Assembly: GCF_000764495.1 (NCBI RefSeq)
Contig: NZ_JRLB01000013.1
Location: 1-64,000 of the forward strand
Direction: 5' to 3'
Length of the DNA stretch: 64,000 nucleotides
Source: Nitrincola sp. A-D6
GTDB taxonomy: Bacteria > Pseudomonadota > Gammaproteobacteria > Pseudomonadales > Balneatricaceae
Below the pieces are notes generated by a model. It made no database searches. It was not told the origin of the DNA and saw only the letters and a list, made by a program, of their open reading frames with translations. Made by a program: the position numbers and the translations under genes. Of this stretch, positions 23,285-32,080 are shown piece by piece; positions within the stretch are counted from its first letter, which is position 1, and the number at the start of each line of letters is the position of its first letter.

Positions 23285-24163
23285 ATGGATACACACAGCC
23301 TTAGTGCTTTTGTTATGGTAGCCGAGATGGGCTCTTTCTCGGAGGCTGCGGATCGGTTATTTCTGACACAGTCAGCCATCAGCAAACGCATTGCCTTACT
23401 GGAGCAGCAGCTACACTGCCGTCTGTTCGATCGTATTGGACGGCATATCAGTCTGACTGAAGCTGGCCAGCAGCTGCTCCCCAAAGCCCATGAGATTCTC
23501 ATGGCACTCAAGGATGCTGAAACACTGGTCAGCAATCTGACCCAGCAGGTAACCGGCCGGCTTTCCTTTGCCGCCAGTCATCATATCAGTCTGCACCGTT
23601 TGCCGCCGCTGCTTAAAGACTTCACCCGGCAATTTCCGCTGGTTGAGTTGGACTTACGCTTTGATGAATCTGAACTGGCCTATGAAAGCGTACTCAAGGG
23701 CGATATAGAGCTGGCTCTGATTACCCTTGCCCCCAAGGCAAATGCGCGCATCTGTAGTGAACAGATCTGGGACGACCGGCTTTCCTATGTAGTTTCAGCA
23801 AATCATCCTCTGGCCGATAAACAGGCTGTAACACTGGCTGAGTTGAATCACTACAGCGGCCTGCTGCCACGCCCGGATACATTTACCCATCAACTGGTGC
23901 GCCAGCAGATGTCGGCCTGGCAACTGGAACCCAACCTGGGCATGAGTACCAACTATCTGGATACGATCAAAATGATGGTATCCATCGGATTGGGCTGGAG
24001 TCTGCTGCCGGAAACCATGATAGACAACCAGTTAAAACGTCTGGACCTGGACGCCGAACCGGTTCACCGGCCACTGGGGTATATCTATCATCGCGACCGA
24101 ACGCTATCTAATGCCGCGCAGCAGATGGTAACCCTGCTCAGACAGTGTGGTGATTCACATTAG
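23285..24163 (+). CDS. LysR-family regulator divergent from leuC
   Basis: A 292-residue LysR-type transcription factor. ATG 23285 gives the standard N-terminal winged helix-turn-helix (FSEAADRLFLTQSAISKRIALLEQ region, residues ~17-40), then a linker helix and a periplasmic-binding-like effector domain (residues ~90-290). A LysR gene next to leuC is conserved in pseudomonads. Its effector is not known to me; control of leuCDB is the natural guess from the shared 138-base divergent region with a dyad. The Shine-Dalgarno sequence is weak. An upstream extension of the same frame crosses the promoter region and is not used. Confidence 0.85.
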   Translation: MDTHSLSAFVMVAEMGSFSEAADRLFLTQSAISKRIALLEQQLHCRLFDRIGRHISLTEAGQQLLPKAHEILMALKDAETLVSNLTQQVTGRLSFAASHHISLHRLPPLLKDFTRQFPLVELDLRFDESELAYESVLKGDIELALITLAPKANARICSEQIWDDRLSYVVSANHPLADKQAVTLAELNHYSGLLPRPDTFTHQLVRQQMSAWQLEPNLGMSTNYLDTIKMMVSIGLGWSLLPETMIDNQLKRLDLDAEPVHRPLGYIYHRDRTLSNAAQQMVTLLRQCGDSH

Positions 24164-24175
24164 CTTAAGCTTGAT

Positions 24176-24207
24176 TGTTTCATAATGGGTAGTAGCTGTT
24201 TCATAAT
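24176..24207. repeat. Tandem 11-bp direct repeats before phaE
   Basis: TGTTTCATAAT occurs twice (24176-24186 and 24197-24207), start to start 21 bases, which is two helical turns. It lies just after the lysR stop and 47-59 bases before the phaE starts. Same-face spacing fits a pair of protein-binding half-sites. It does not resemble the TGC-rich PhaR sites known to me. Confidence 0.5.
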
Positions 24208-24265
24208 AGAGACTGGCTGTATTACTATCACCCTTCAAAAAACCGCCAGGCAGATGGAGCCTTTT

Positions 24266-25180
24266 GTGACTGACGACCTGCAAGCAACGATCCGGCGCTG
24301 GCTAGAGCTCTACCCAAACCAACAGGCAGATACTGAGCTACCCGACTGGACTGAGCTGATGCAACAACTTCAGCAGACAGGCTGGCAACACCTTCCGGAG
24401 CAGCATGCGGAGCTACTCGCTGTTATGACGCAGGAGTCTGTGGAGTTTACCCGCTTCGCCGGCCAACTGCTCACTCAGTGTCATAAAGAAGATGCGCCAG
24501 AACTGGCAGGATTTTTTACTGACTTTCACCAGCATATCAACCGCCTTACAGAAGACTGGGTTATCAAACGCTGGCATTTGCCCGAACAATTAGGGGCATT
24601 ACTGCGTACCCATAGTTTTAATGATGAACAGTTCATTGACCACCCGTGGATGAAAGGGATGCGCAGCCTGATGGAGGGCGCACCTGCAGAGCTTCCATTC
24701 AATCAGCAGAAAGCACTGCGTGAATCTGGCCAACTGCTGAATCAACACCAGCAAGCCCTGCAGCAGTATTCAGCACACTATGCACAGATTAACAGCCGGG
24801 CATTGAACCGCCTGTCAGAGCAGATCGAAACCGGTAATGGAACCATCAGCAGCTTGACAGCGCTACATCGACTCTGGGTGGAGGCTTACGAAGCCAGTTA
24901 TGCAGAACAACTGGCCACAGAAGAGTACCAACTGGCACATGGTCGCGTCAGTAATACCTTAATGCAGCTTAGACTGTGGTTTCAGGAGCAGCGCAACCAG
25001 CAATTGAAGCTTTTCGGAATAGCTACAGAAGCGTCGCTCAACCTGGCATTTGAGAAGATTCACCAGTTAAGCAAACAACTAAGGCACCTGCAACGCGCAC
25101 AAGTAGATTCCAGCGAACTGCGGGATGAACTACGCCAACTTAAAGATGATATAAACACTCTGCAGAGAGAGCGCCAATGA
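24266..25180 (+). CDS. phaE: Class III PHA synthase subunit PhaE
   Basis: Helical, largely cytoplasmic partner of the class III polyhydroxyalkanoate synthase. About 304 residues from GTG 24266 (GGAG six bases upstream) or 308 from ATG 24254. The sequence is rich in Gln, Leu and Trp. The diagnostic region is in the second half (HRLWVEAYEASYAEQLATEEY, in pieces), with a C-terminal coiled coil (DELRQLKDDINTLQRE). It overlaps phaC by four bases (ATGA), so both subunits are made together. PhaE sequences diverge strongly; identification rests on this motif plus the neighbour. Confidence 0.82.
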   Translation: MTDDLQATIRRWLELYPNQQADTELPDWTELMQQLQQTGWQHLPEQHAELLAVMTQESVEFTRFAGQLLTQCHKEDAPELAGFFTDFHQHINRLTEDWVIKRWHLPEQLGALLRTHSFNDEQFIDHPWMKGMRSLMEGAPAELPFNQQKALRESGQLLNQHQQALQQYSAHYAQINSRALNRLSEQIETGNGTISSLTALHRLWVEAYEASYAEQLATEEYQLAHGRVSNTLMQLRLWFQEQRNQQLKLFGIATEASLNLAFEKIHQLSKQLRHLQRAQVDSSELRDELRQLKDDINTLQRERQ

Positions 25181-26253
25181 GCCGCATAAAGCTGGATTCA
25201 AAACAGCTAAAACAGGAAATCATCAGCTTTAATCAGCAACTCCTGGAAAGTTATAAACTGCTAAAGCGCATGCCACCGGTTGAAACTGGCCAGACTCCCT
25301 TTGAGACAATTTTTCAACTGGACAAGGTACGACTGAATTACTACCAACCGGAAATTGTACAGCCCGAACTCCCCCCTATCGTCATCTGCTACGCCTTGGT
25401 TAATCGACCTTATATGATTGACCTGACACCAGAGCGCTCCATGCTGCAAAAATTACTGCAGCGAGGTATTGGCGTCTATTTGATTGATTGGGGATATCCG
25501 GATGCATCAGACCGATTCCTGGACCTGGACGACTACATCAACCACTATCTTGATCAATGTATCGACGCAGCCACTCGACATGCCGGTCAAGAACGCATCA
25601 ACTTGATGGGGATCTGTCAGGGCGGCACCTTCAGCCTCTGTTACACAGCACTGCATCCGCAAAAAATTGCACGCTTGATTACTTTGGTGACACCGGTTAA
25701 TTTTGATACCGAAGACTTCACCCTGAGCAAGCTGGCACGACATGTTGATGCCGACCTGGCTGTAGCGACCTATGGTAATATACCCGGCACCTTGCTCAAT
25801 GAAACCTACAATTCACTTATGCCGATGCGATTGGGGCTGCAAAAAAACCTGGACCTGCCCATCACCCTGAGTGATGAGGCCAGCGCAAGGGCCTTTCTAA
25901 GTATGGAAAAATGGATTTACGATAGCCCGGATCAGGCTGGAGCCGCCTTCAGTGAATTCATCAAAAATTTTTTCCAGCAAAATAAATTGATAAAGAATAC
26001 CCTGAAGATTGGTAATCAATCAGTCGATCTAGGTCACATTACCCAGCCGCTGCTGAATATTTATGCCAGTCATGACCACTTGGTACCACCTTCATCATCA
26101 AAAGCACTTAAAGGAATGACCAGTAGCCAGCTATACCGGGAAAAAGAGATAAAAACCGGCCATATAGGCCTGTTTGTGAGTAGTAGAACAGGCAGCCAGT
26201 TGATCGATTCAATCGCCAACTGGCTACAGTCAGACCTAGACAATAACGCCTAG
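25177..26253 (+). CDS. phaC: Class III PHA synthase catalytic subunit PhaC
   Basis: Polymerises 3-hydroxyacyl-CoA, mainly short-chain, on nascent PHA granules together with PhaE. The 358-residue length fits class III PhaC (about 355) and not class I (about 590). The lipase-box-like GICQGG places the nucleophile at Cys147. Asp in the SHDHLVP region and His in TGHIGLF supply the rest of the triad. The stop overlaps the stop of phaR on the opposite strand in the palindrome CTAG. A second, class I synthase is encoded at 59871. Confidence 0.92.
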   Translation: MSRIKLDSKQLKQEIISFNQQLLESYKLLKRMPPVETGQTPFETIFQLDKVRLNYYQPEIVQPELPPIVICYALVNRPYMIDLTPERSMLQKLLQRGIGVYLIDWGYPDASDRFLDLDDYINHYLDQCIDAATRHAGQERINLMGICQGGTFSLCYTALHPQKIARLITLVTPVNFDTEDFTLSKLARHVDADLAVATYGNIPGTLLNETYNSLMPMRLGLQKNLDLPITLSDEASARAFLSMEKWIYDSPDQAGAAFSEFIKNFFQQNKLIKNTLKIGNQSVDLGHITQPLLNIYASHDHLVPPSSSKALKGMTSSQLYREKEIKTGHIGLFVSSRTGSQLIDSIANWLQSDLDNNA

Positions 26254-26813
26254 CGGCGCTTTGGGTCCTCTCGTCGACTCGTCACACCGGAACCTGACTT
26301 GTCCTTTTCAGCATCAGTTGTATCCGTTTTTTTCGGGCTTTGCATCGGTGATCCATCGGGATTAACACCTGGACTGAACATTTTCCACATAGCCAGGTTC
26401 TGATCCGCGATCCGGTTCATCATCGTCAACGGATTCGCTGCACCAATCATATTTTGCATCTGATCACGAATCAGATCCTGATGTTCCAGAAAGGCACCGA
26501 TGCTCTGCTCCAGATATTGACTCATCATGCCTTGCATACTATCGCCGTAGAAACGGATCAACTGCTGCAGCACCTGATTGGTCAAGAGTGTGCCATGCCC
26601 TTCGGCTTCCTGTTCACTAATGATTTGCATCAAGATATTACGTGTCAGATCCTGACCTGACTTGGAATCCAGTACCTGAAAAGGCTCCGAGTTGAGCACT
26701 AACTCTTTAACATCCTCCAGGGTTACATAACAACTGCGAGAAGTGTCGTACAAGCGTCGATTAGTATATTTTCTCAGTATACGCACGCCATTACTCTTCT
26801 GTTTTGTGCTCAT
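26250..26813 (-). CDS. phaR: PHA synthesis repressor PhaR
   Basis: Regulator that binds both DNA and PHA granules and controls phasin and PHA genes. 187 residues from ATG 26813, with GAGGA ten bases ahead. The PhaR N-terminal DNA-binding domain is clear (RILRKYTNRRLYDTSRSCYVTLEDV, in pieces), followed by the PHB-accumulation regulatory domain (LTRNILMQIISEQE) and a low-complexity Ser/Lys/Asp tail. It converges on phaC. The adjacent DUF6489 gene ends four bases upstream of its start. Confidence 0.92.
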   Translation of the reverse strand: MSTKQKSNGVRILRKYTNRRLYDTSRSCYVTLEDVKELVLNSEPFQVLDSKSGQDLTRNILMQIISEQEAEGHGTLLTNQVLQQLIRFYGDSMQGMMSQYLEQSIGAFLEHQDLIRDQMQNMIGAANPLTMMNRIADQNLAMWKMFSPGVNPDGSPMQSPKKTDTTDAEKDKSGSGVTSRREDPKRR

Positions 26814-26817
26814 TAAT

Positions 26818-27084
26818 CTATTTTTCCTCAGATCCATCTTTATTATTAGAACGCGTATATTGATTCATCAAACTGAACATCAGTTTTTGAAACCCCTCTA
26901 CTGTTCCCATACCAGACGTCATAAACGGTTTAAACAGGGTGACGGGATCATAGCCCTCCACGCCCTGCTGCATACGTTCACGAATAGTGCCAATCATCTC
27001 CTCATGAAGCGAGGACACATCCGGCAGCCCGAGACTTTCACGGAGTTCGTCCGGTGTCATTTCAATATCAATACTGAACTTCAT
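26818..27084 (-). CDS. DUF6489 family protein
   Basis: An 88-residue acidic protein. The first 35 residues (MKFSIDIEMTPDELRESLGLPDV, in pieces) are the family signature: a strand followed by TPDE and a helix. A Met-rich amphipathic C-terminus follows. It lies four bases ahead of phaR, and the two must be co-transcribed. The family often accompanies phaR and granule genes in gammaproteobacteria; a granule-associated role is plausible but unproven. The strand-TPEELR start also resembles other small proteins of PHA loci. Confidence 0.7.
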   Translation of the reverse strand: MKFSIDIEMTPDELRESLGLPDVSSLHEEMIGTIRERMQQGVEGYDPVTLFKPFMTSGMGTVEGFQKLMFSLMNQYTRSNNKDGSEEK

Positions 27085-27148
27085 AGCTGCCCTCTATGGA
27101 TGTTTGGTACATTTTGTCTGCCCCCTAGGATATAACAACTGCCCAATG

Positions 27149-28313
27149 CTAATCCAGCCGCTTGATCTGTTCGGGAAATATCCACCACAGCGCCAGCAAC
27201 ATAGCCAGCATACTGATCAATGCAGCAGCCAGAAAGGTGCCTTGCCCACCCCATACGTCCCAAAACAGACCCGAGAGCATCGCCCCGGCCGCACCACCGG
27301 CACCAAAACCAGCGCTGGCAAACAACGCCTGCCCCCGTCCGTGTGTTGCATGACTAAAATAATGATAGACCAGCGCGATGCCAACTGCATGCAAACTACC
27401 AAAACTAGCCGCATGCAAAAGCTGCGCAAGCAGCAATAATGCTGGTCGATCTGGATAGATAGCAATCAGCAGCCAGCGTATCGAGCAGAGTAATAAGCTT
27501 AACAACATAATGCGGCGTAGGGTAAAACGCCGAAACAGCAGTGGCATCAGCATAAATAATAAGACCTCTGCCACCACACCCACAGCCCATAGCTGACCAA
27601 TTCTGCCTCGACTGTATCCCAAGTCCTGCAACATAACACTGTAGAAAGTGTAATAAGGACCATGACTGAACTGAACCAAAAAAAAAGATCAACAAAAACA
27701 CCATCACCTGAGGTGTTTTCACAATACTCCATAAACTGCGCTCATCTTCCAGCGGCTTAGACTGCACAACCGGCGCCTTGATAAGCAGCGTATTGAGCCA
27801 GATCAATATCATTAATAACAACGCGACCAGCGGCAACCAGCGAATATTGATCAGATCCAGAAGAGCCCCCGTGCCGATAACGGCCAGAATGAAGCCGACG
27901 GAGCCCCATAAGCGGATCTGACTATAACGATCACGGGACTCACCAAGATGCTGCAATGTCAGCACTTCAAATTGCGGCAACACAGCATTCCAAAAAAAGC
28001 TGAACAACAACATGACAATGCCAATACCCAGAGCTGACGTTTGCCAAAAAATAGCGATAAAAATCATCCAAGTTAAAAAAGCACCGTAGCGCACCACGCG
28101 GATACGATAACCGGTTTTGTCTGCAACCCAGCCCCAGATATTCGGTGCGATAACCCGAGACAGATGTAGCATAGCCATCAGTAGACCAATTGCCTGAGAC
28201 GTCATACCGAAGGATTGTAGATAAAGGCTCCAGTAAGGCACCAGCGTACCCAGTAAAGCAAAGTAAAACAGGTAAAAACCGGATAGCCTGAAATAGGGTA
28301 GTGGCTGGCTCAT
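27149..28313 (-). CDS. MFS permease of the LacY/HcaT (PPP) type (one frameshift)
   Basis: A 12-helix major-facilitator permease of about 387 residues from ATG 28313. The first six helices begin PYFRLSGFYLFYFALLG, with a family loop WGWVADKTGYR. Related proteins carry nucleosides, oligosaccharides or 3-phenylpropionate; the substrate here is unknown. The frame breaks at the A9 run 27678-27686 (T9 in the gene): IFFLVQFSHGPYYTF is expected, which needs eight T. A nine-base homopolymer is a classic site for miscalls, though also for real phase variation. It is divergent from teaA across 266 bases. Confidence 0.8.
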
Positions 28314-28467
28314 GTAAACAGTCCGAAGCGGCACGATTTCGTCAACTTGAGAATCAGTGACATAAAATAAACACTAAAAAATATTTTTTACAAATAAAAC
28401 AATAGATTAACACGTAATTAATGAAATTTATTCCCTGCAATCCAGAATCTTTAACCCCAGTTAACTT

Positions 28468-28502
28468 GCAGTTTCGGCGCTGATTTGCCACGCTGAAACA
28501 GT
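28468..28502. promoter_or_regulatory. Imperfect inverted repeat ahead of teaA
   Basis: GCAGTTTCGGCG (28468-28479) and CGCTGAAACAGT (28491-28502) pair over 12 positions with three imperfect matches around an 11-base centre. It lies about 80 bases before teaA, in the otherwise AT-rich 266-base gap between the MFS gene and teaA. An operator for the tea operon is possible. No T-run follows, so termination is not its job. Confidence 0.3.
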
Positions 28503-28579
28503 ATCAACCTAAGATGAGGATAATACAGTACTTCTGAGCGTGATCGGATATCACACACAAAAAAGCTAAAGAGGAATAA

Positions 28580-29608
28580 ATGATGACCTTGAAAAACATA
28601 CTGAGTACCGCTGTAGCGGGTGTATTAATGACCGGCATGGTAGGTTTCAGTACGGCAGCTGAAGCCGCCAACTGGCGCTATGCTCATGAAGAGTTCGAAG
28701 GTGATGTACAGGATGTCTTTGCATACAAATTCAAGGAATATATAGAAGAGAATTCCGATAATACGGTTCAGGTTTTCCGCTTCGGCGAACTGGGTGAGTC
28801 GGATGACATCATGGAACAAACTCAGATGGGTGTACTGCAGTTTGTCAATCAGTCTCCTGGGTTCACAGGCTCCTTGATCCCTGAAGCACAAATCTTCTTC
28901 ATTCCTTACCTGTTGCCTGTTAATGATGACGATATCGTCGACTTTTTCCGTACCAGCACAGCAATCAATGAAATGTTCCCTGAACTCTATGCAGAACAGG
29001 GCCTGGAATTGTTGAAAATGTACCCGGAAGGTGAAATGGTAGTCACTGCCGATACACCGGTTAGGACGCCTGAGGACTTCCGCGGCAAAAACATCCGTAC
29101 CATGACCAACCCGCTGCTTTCCGAGACCTACCGTGCCTTCGGTGCAACGCCGACACCCCTGCCCTGGGGCGAGGTCTATGGTGGTCTGCAAACCAACATC
29201 ATCCAGGGTCAGGAAAACCCGATCTTCTGGATTGAGTCCGGTGGTCTGTATGAGGTGTCTCCTAACCTGATCTTTACCGGTCATGGCCAGTTCACCACCG
29301 CACTAATGGCCAACCAGAGCTTTTTCAATGGATTGTCTTCTGAAGAACAGCAACTGGTTCGTGATGCGTCTGAGCATGCCTTTGATTACATCACTGAATA
29401 CGTCCCAGGCCTGAGTGAAGAGATGCTGGAGAAAATTCTGGAAGCCAGCTCTGATGTTACGGTAACCCGTCTGACTGATGAAGAGCGTCAGGCCTTTATG
29501 GATACAGCACCTCGCGTTGAAGCGCGCTTCATCGAAATGACCGGTGACAGCGGACAGGAACTGCTAGAGCAGTTTAAAGCGGATCTTGAGCCTTACAAAG
29601 CTCAATAA
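28580..29608 (+). CDS. teaA: Ectoine/hydroxyectoine TRAP transporter, binding protein
   Basis: Periplasmic DctP-type substrate-binding protein. A signal peptide covers residues 1-29 (ending AAEA), and the mature part starts NWRYAHEE. From there it tracks my memory of Halomonas elongata TeaA closely (GDVQDVFA, FGELGESDDIMEQTQ, QFVNQSPGFTGSLIP, PLPWGEVYGGLQT, GQENPIFWIESGG), far beyond general DctP similarity. 342 residues. GAGGA precedes the ATG. Binding of ectoine compatible solutes follows from that family match. It is the first gene of teaABCD, with a strong hairpin between it and teaB. Confidence 0.88.
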   Translation: MMTLKNILSTAVAGVLMTGMVGFSTAAEAANWRYAHEEFEGDVQDVFAYKFKEYIEENSDNTVQVFRFGELGESDDIMEQTQMGVLQFVNQSPGFTGSLIPEAQIFFIPYLLPVNDDDIVDFFRTSTAINEMFPELYAEQGLELLKMYPEGEMVVTADTPVRTPEDFRGKNIRTMTNPLLSETYRAFGATPTPLPWGEVYGGLQTNIIQGQENPIFWIESGGLYEVSPNLIFTGHGQFTTALMANQSFFNGLSSEEQQLVRDASEHAFDYITEYVPGLSEEMLEKILEASSDVTVTRLTDEERQAFMDTAPRVEARFIEMTGDSGQELLEQFKADLEPYKAQ

Positions 29609-29626
29609 TCCAACTTCATGTGAATT

Positions 29627-29660
29627 GGTGCAGAGGGAGCACTCATCCTCTGCACCTTTT
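29627..29660 (+). terminator. Terminator-like hairpin between teaA and teaB
   Basis: Perfect 10-bp stem GGTGCAGAGG / CCTCTGCACC (29627-29636, 29647-29656), loop of ten, then TTTT. It sits 18 bases after the teaA stop inside the operon. Such elements let the binding protein be made in excess over the membrane subunits by partial termination or by protecting the teaA mRNA end. Confidence 0.75.
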
Positions 29661-29701
29661 ATCTCAGGTAGCCGACCTGATCACAGCAAGAGGATACCCA
29701 C

Positions 29702-30277
29702 ATGCAGGATGATCTTCCTGATAACCACACCTCCGGCCTACCCGGCTTTCTGGGTGTTATCGATTCAGGCATCAGTCGAATAGAAGCGGTTATTCTGGCG
29801 GTTGGTGTACTGTTAATGGCACTGAACACCGTTGCCAATGTTGTTGGACGCTTTGTGCTTGGCGAAAGCCTGTTTTTTTCCGAAGAAGTTAACCGCATTT
29901 TGATTGTAATGATCACCTTTGCCGGTATTGGCTATGCTGCCAGACATGGTCGACATATTCGCATGTCCGCACTCTATGATGCCCTGCCTACCTCGGCCCG
30001 GCGCATTTTGATGATCATTATCTCCTTTGTGACATCTGCCACCATGTTTTTTCTGTGTTACTACTCGGTTACCTACATTGAAAGTATTTACAGCACTGGG
30101 CGGGTATTACCTACGATGGGCGTCCCCCTCTACCTGATGTATTTATGGGTACCGATTGGCTTTACCATCACCGGGATCCAATATTTCCTGACCGGTATCA
30201 AGAATATTTTTTCTCGTGATGTCTACCTGTCCACGCACGTCGTCGATGGCTATGAAGAGACTGAAACCGAAGTATAA
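29702..30277 (+). CDS. teaB: Ectoine TRAP transporter, small membrane subunit
   Basis: DctQ-type subunit of the tea transporter. 191 residues with four membrane helices (residues ~28-50, 68-83, 101-122, 145-165) and the family's [16 protein letters not shown] and [12 protein letters not shown] motifs. GAGG lies ahead of the ATG. It stands between the binding protein and the large permease in the teaABCD order. Confidence 0.88.
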   Translation: MQDDLPDNHTSGLPGFLGVIDSGISRIEAVILAVGVLLMALNTVANVVGRFVLGESLFFSEEVNRILIVMITFAGIGYAARHGRHIRMSALYDALPTSARRILMIIISFVTSATMFFLCYYSVTYIESIYSTGRVLPTMGVPLYLMYLWVPIGFTITGIQYFLTGIKNIFSRDVYLSTHVVDGYEETETEV

Positions 30278-30301
30278 ACAGCATGACAGAAGGATAAGGT
30301 T

Positions 30302-31585
30302 ATGATTACTTATATGCTGGCAACAATGATCATTCTGTTGCTGTTGGGCTTTCCAATGATGATCCCGCTGATTATGGCGGCCCTGGTCGGTTTTTACATG
30401 TCGTTTGATGGCTTTGGCCAGATGAATATCATGATTCAACAGATGATGGGTGGCATACGCCCTACCGCGCTAATTGCTGTTCCCATGTTTATTCTTGCTG
30501 CAGATGTTATGACCCGAGGGCAGTCTGCTAATCGACTGATTAACATGGTGATGGCATTTATCGGGCACATCAAAGGCGGTCTTGCTGTAAGTACAGCTGC
30601 CTCCTGCACCTTATTCGGGGCGGTTTCCGGTTCAACACAAGCAACTGTGGTTGCGGTGGGCTCCCCTTTACGTCCAAAGCTGCTAAAGGCCGGATACAAG
30701 GATTCATTTACCCTTGCGCTGATCATCAACTCCAGTGATATTGCCTTTCTGATTCCACCCAGTATCGGCATGATAATCTACGGGGTCATTTCCGGAACAT
30801 CTATCGGGGAGTTATTTATCGCCGGTGTAGGGCCCGGTCTATTAATTCTTGCCATGTTCTCAGCGTACTGTATTGCTTACGCTTATATACATAAGGTGCC
30901 AACTGAGCCCAAATCTACCTGGAAAGAACGCCTGGTATCCATCCAGGAAGCCTTGTGGCCCTTGGGTTTTCCGGTCATCATCGTCGGGGGTATCTATGGC
31001 GGTATTTTCAGTCCAACTGAAGCCGCTGCCGCCTGTGTACTTTATGCCGTGATTCTGGAATTTATTGTATTCAGATCATTAAAAGCCATGGACATCTACA
31101 AGATTGCCAAATCCACTGGCCTGATTACTGCTGTGGTGTTCATTCTGGTGGCTGTAGGAAACGGTTTTTCCTGGATTATCTCTTTTGCACAGATTCCGCA
31201 GACGATTCTCGGAGGTCTGGGTATTAACGAAGCCGGTCCGATAGGTGTGCTCTTCGCTATCGCTATTGCCTTCTTTATTGCCTGCATGTTCGTTGATCCG
31301 ATCGTGGTAATCCTGGTGCTGACACCCATTTTTGCACCCGCCATCGCATCAACAGGTCTGGACCCGGTACTGGTAGGTGTACTGATCACCCTGATGGTGG
31401 CCATCGGCTCAGCCACACCGCCGTTTGGCTGTGATATTTTTACCGCCATCGCGATTTTTAAACGCCCCTATTGGGAAGTTATCCGTGGTACTCCACCCTT
31501 TATATTTATGCTGGTATTGGCAGCGATACTGATTATTTACTTCCCGCAGATTGCTCTCTTCCTGCGTGATCTTGCCTTTAGATAA
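30302..31585 (+). CDS. teaC: Ectoine TRAP transporter, large membrane subunit
   Basis: DctM-type sodium-coupled permease, 427 residues, 12 or so hydrophobic helices. Family motifs include FPMMIPLIM near the start, [31 protein letters not shown] and the second-half repeat [13 protein letters not shown] and [16 protein letters not shown] permeases import against gradients using Na+, which suits a marine cell. AAGG precedes the ATG, and the gene lies 24 bases after teaB. Confidence 0.9.
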   Translation: MITYMLATMIILLLLGFPMMIPLIMAALVGFYMSFDGFGQMNIMIQQMMGGIRPTALIAVPMFILAADVMTRGQSANRLINMVMAFIGHIKGGLAVSTAASCTLFGAVSGSTQATVVAVGSPLRPKLLKAGYKDSFTLALIINSSDIAFLIPPSIGMIIYGVISGTSIGELFIAGVGPGLLILAMFSAYCIAYAYIHKVPTEPKSTWKERLVSIQEALWPLGFPVIIVGGIYGGIFSPTEAAAACVLYAVILEFIVFRSLKAMDIYKIAKSTGLITAVVFILVAVGNGFSWIISFAQIPQTILGGLGINEAGPIGVLFAIAIAFFIACMFVDPIVVILVLTPIFAPAIASTGLDPVLVGVLITLMVAIGSATPPFGCDIFTAIAIFKRPYWEVIRGTPPFIFMLVLAAILIIYFPQIALFLRDLAFR

Positions 31586-31599
31586 CCAAGGAGGCTATT

Positions 31600-32040
31600 G
31601 TGTTTGATAAAATACTGGTGGCAGTGGATGGCTCGGAAGGTGCATTAAATGCGCTGGATATAGCTGTCGATATACAGAAAATCACCGATGCCGAGATCTA
31701 TCTGTTGTGTGTGTACAAACACCACAGTCTGTTTGAGGCATCCCTGTCAATGGTTCGACCAGAACAACTGCAGATCCCGGATAAGGCGCTCAAGGAGTTT
31801 GCTACCGACGTAGCGAATCATGCCAAGCAGCACGCCAAGGATAAAGGTGCTACCAAAGTACGGGCGTTTGTCAAAGGCGGTCGCCCCTCTAAAACCATTG
31901 TTAAATTCGCTAAAGAAAAAGGCGTTGACCTGATTGTAGTCGGAACGCGAGGCACCAATGGGGATATAGAGGGCTATCTAATGGGTAGTGTGTCTGAGCG
32001 TGTCGCCAGTCGGGCCAAGTGCCCAACACTGGTAGTATAA
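31600..32040 (+). CDS. teaD: Universal stress protein of the tea operon
   Basis: A 146-residue UspA-domain protein with the ATP-binding signature G-x2-G-x9-GS ([16 protein letters not shown]) near the C-terminus. It starts at GTG 31600 behind a strong AAGGAGG, 14 bases after teaC. In Halomonas elongata the matching protein TeaD binds ATP and restrains TeaABC activity; the same role is inferred from identical gene order. Confidence 0.87.
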   Translation: MFDKILVAVDGSEGALNALDIAVDIQKITDAEIYLLCVYKHHSLFEASLSMVRPEQLQIPDKALKEFATDVANHAKQHAKDKGATKVRAFVKGGRPSKTIVKFAKEKGVDLIVVGTRGTNGDIEGYLMGSVSERVASRAKCPTLVV

Positions 32041-32053
32041 AGCCACTCAGGCA

Positions 32054-32080
32054 CGCCTGAGGTTTACCTCAGGCGGTTTT
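32054..32080 (+). terminator. Terminator at the end of teaABCD
   Basis: Perfect 9-bp stem CGCCTGAGG / CCTCAGGCG with loop TTTA, then GTTTT. It starts 14 bases after teaD and overlaps the end of the convergent cysA. The T-run is present only in the teaD direction. Confidence 0.75.

Noticed and set aside
24164-24253. PhaR binding site before phaE
   Set aside because: Known PhaR sites are TGC-rich; the repeats there are not.
28625-29284. 219-residue minus-strand frame within teaA
   Set aside because: Antisense to a clear binding-protein gene with a signal peptide; no start signal of its own.
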